Shown here one piece after another: positions 63,447 to 64,000 of a stretch of 64,000 nt of DNA; the stretch's first letter is position 1; every line of letters starts with the position of its first letter. The stretch covers positions 25,863 through 89,862 of the forward strand of contig NZ_JAHAFS010000009.1 in the NCBI RefSeq assembly GCF_018374135.1, read 5' to 3'. The notes under the pieces were generated by a model. That model was not told the DNA's origin. It saw only the letters and a program-made list of their open reading frames with translations, and did no database searches. A program made the position numbers and the translations under genes. Source of the stretch: Campylobacter gracilis. GTDB taxonomy: Bacteria; Campylobacterota; Campylobacteria; Campylobacterales; Campylobacteraceae.

Positions 63447-64000
63447 AACATTTTCGCCTCCTAAGTAGCTCATAATTTTTAGAATTTAATGTCGCGGATT
63501 TGTAAATTTGCAAAACTTACGATCGTTTCGGGGCTTGAAGTTGCCATAACCGCATGCTATCTTGAAGCCCTAGGAAGCTTTATTCGCGGCTAAACTAAAT
63601 ACACTGCAAATCTAGTCCTAAAATTTTAGCATAGGGTTTTATAACAAAAATTTTGCAACAACACAGTACGCAAGATTCCACGCTTAAAATTTCAAGCAAG
63701 AAATTTTACTATAAAATTCTATTAACTATAAAATTTAATTTAAGTAGATCAATTTATAAAATTTTATCCACACTGCCTAAAACTTTAGTTTTAAATTTAA
63801 TCCTGCTCTTGCGCTGAAATTTTACTCGCGATTTATAAAAATTCCCGCGGCTCGTAGATTTGTAGGCCGCGCGCATTGCTGCTAGCAGCATTTATCATCG
63901 CGCGGACACTACTTGCGCCGTTAAGCGGCCAAATTTACCGAACGAGCAAGTAGCAGTTTAAAAACATCGCTGCGATCTGCTGTTGCAGGTGAGCATCAGG
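63447..64000. other. Intergenic, no gene seen
   Basis: The last 550 bases hold no supported gene. AAATTT-type words are very dense, and there is a GC-rich nested inverted repeat near 63867-63905 and one TTATCCACA at 63764. Confidence 0.6.
63867..63905. repeat. Nested inverted repeat
   Basis: CCGCGCG (63867-63873) pairs with CGCGCGG (63899-63905), and between them lies the perfect 14-base palindrome TGCTGCTAGCAGCA (63877-63890). It stands out in an AT-rich region. No T-run follows on either strand. Function unknown. Confidence 0.4.

Noticed and set aside
63764..63772. TTATCCACA, a perfect DnaA-box sequence (also at 35506-35514)
   Set aside because: Single copies; about half a copy per 64 kb is expected by chance, and neither has a cluster, an AT-rich unwinding region with repeats, or dnaA nearby, so they do not indicate an origin.
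1..64000. CRISPR arrays, rRNA genes, prophage or insertion-sequence genes
   Set aside because: No direct repeats with regular spacers, no rRNA sequence and no transposase, integrase or phage structural genes were seen.

Overview
The window is about 64 kb of chromosome from an epsilonproteobacterium, most probably a Campylobacter with fairly high GC for the genus (an oral-type species such as C. gracilis, C. rectus or C. showae would fit). I infer this from the ribosomal proteins, the absence of rpmD between rpsE and rplO, and gene neighbourhoods I recall from C. jejuni: Cj1639-Cj1645 (nifU-like, murE, ybaB, ispA, tkt), Cj1634-Cj1638 (aroC, rnc, rnhA, TPR, dnaG), Cj0268-Cj0269 (prohibitin-like, ilvE), Cj0932-Cj0933 (pckA, pycB), Cj1350-Cj1351 (mobA, pldA) and Cj1387-Cj1388 (regulator, ridA). 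There is no prophage, insertion sequence, CRISPR array or rRNA.

Layout. 1-7374 (+): end of the S10 operon and the whole spc operon, rplV (partial) to secY and map. 7880-12433: a CptA/EptC-like phosphoethanolamine transferase, then a YheO-type regulator divergent from ridA and a threonine-synthase-like enzyme. 12845-20402 (-): GrpB-family protein, tRNA-Ser(CGA), effector-binding protein, tkt, ispA, ybaB, panD, murE, a conserved unknown and a NifU-domain protein. 20914-24823 (-): L,D-transpeptidase and the alpha operon (infA, rpmJ, rpsM, rpsK, rpsD, rpoA, rplQ). 25014-30331: metallopeptidase, VOC protein, a group of immunity-like genes, hisIE. 30626-37030 (-): prohibitin-like protein, ilvE, pldA, mobA, an HTH-repeat protein, a YgbA-type protein, an AI-2E-type permease. 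37213-44134: an accessory stretch with broken genes and cell-envelope unknowns. 44264-51300: aroC, rnc, rnhA, LapB-like TPR protein, dnaG, PP-loop ATPase. 51457-55068: unknowns, a decayed leucine-rich gene, a CAP lipoprotein. 55043-60664 (-): pckA, pycB and a TRAP transporter lacking its binding protein. 60761-63446: membrane protein, pseudopilin, cysQ-like gene, SapC-family protein.

Most notable observation. The six-base class RAATTY (mainly AAATTT and GAATTT) is very dense in non-coding DNA. I recall RAATTY as the methylated motif that marks DNA for natural transformation in C. jejuni. It is also packed into long low-complexity insertions in the interdomain linkers of unrelated housekeeping proteins: HisIE, PldA, the EptC-like enzyme, DnaG and a GNAT acetyltransferase, with a short version in the YheO-type regulator. 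In four of these arrays every site I located lies in one codon phase (xxR AAT TYx), which gives recurring Asn-Ser, Asn-Phe and Asn-Leu. The GNAT array is also phased, but in a different frame. This looks like an in-frame motif reservoir or minisatellite-like expansion; uptake-signal accumulation is my inference.

Several genes are broken: the methyltransferase at 37213, the membrane protein at 42110 (at a T8 tract), the gene at 27472 (near a G7 tract) and the leucine-rich gene at 52526. A fragment of a second methyltransferase lies in the intergenic DNA near 39170.
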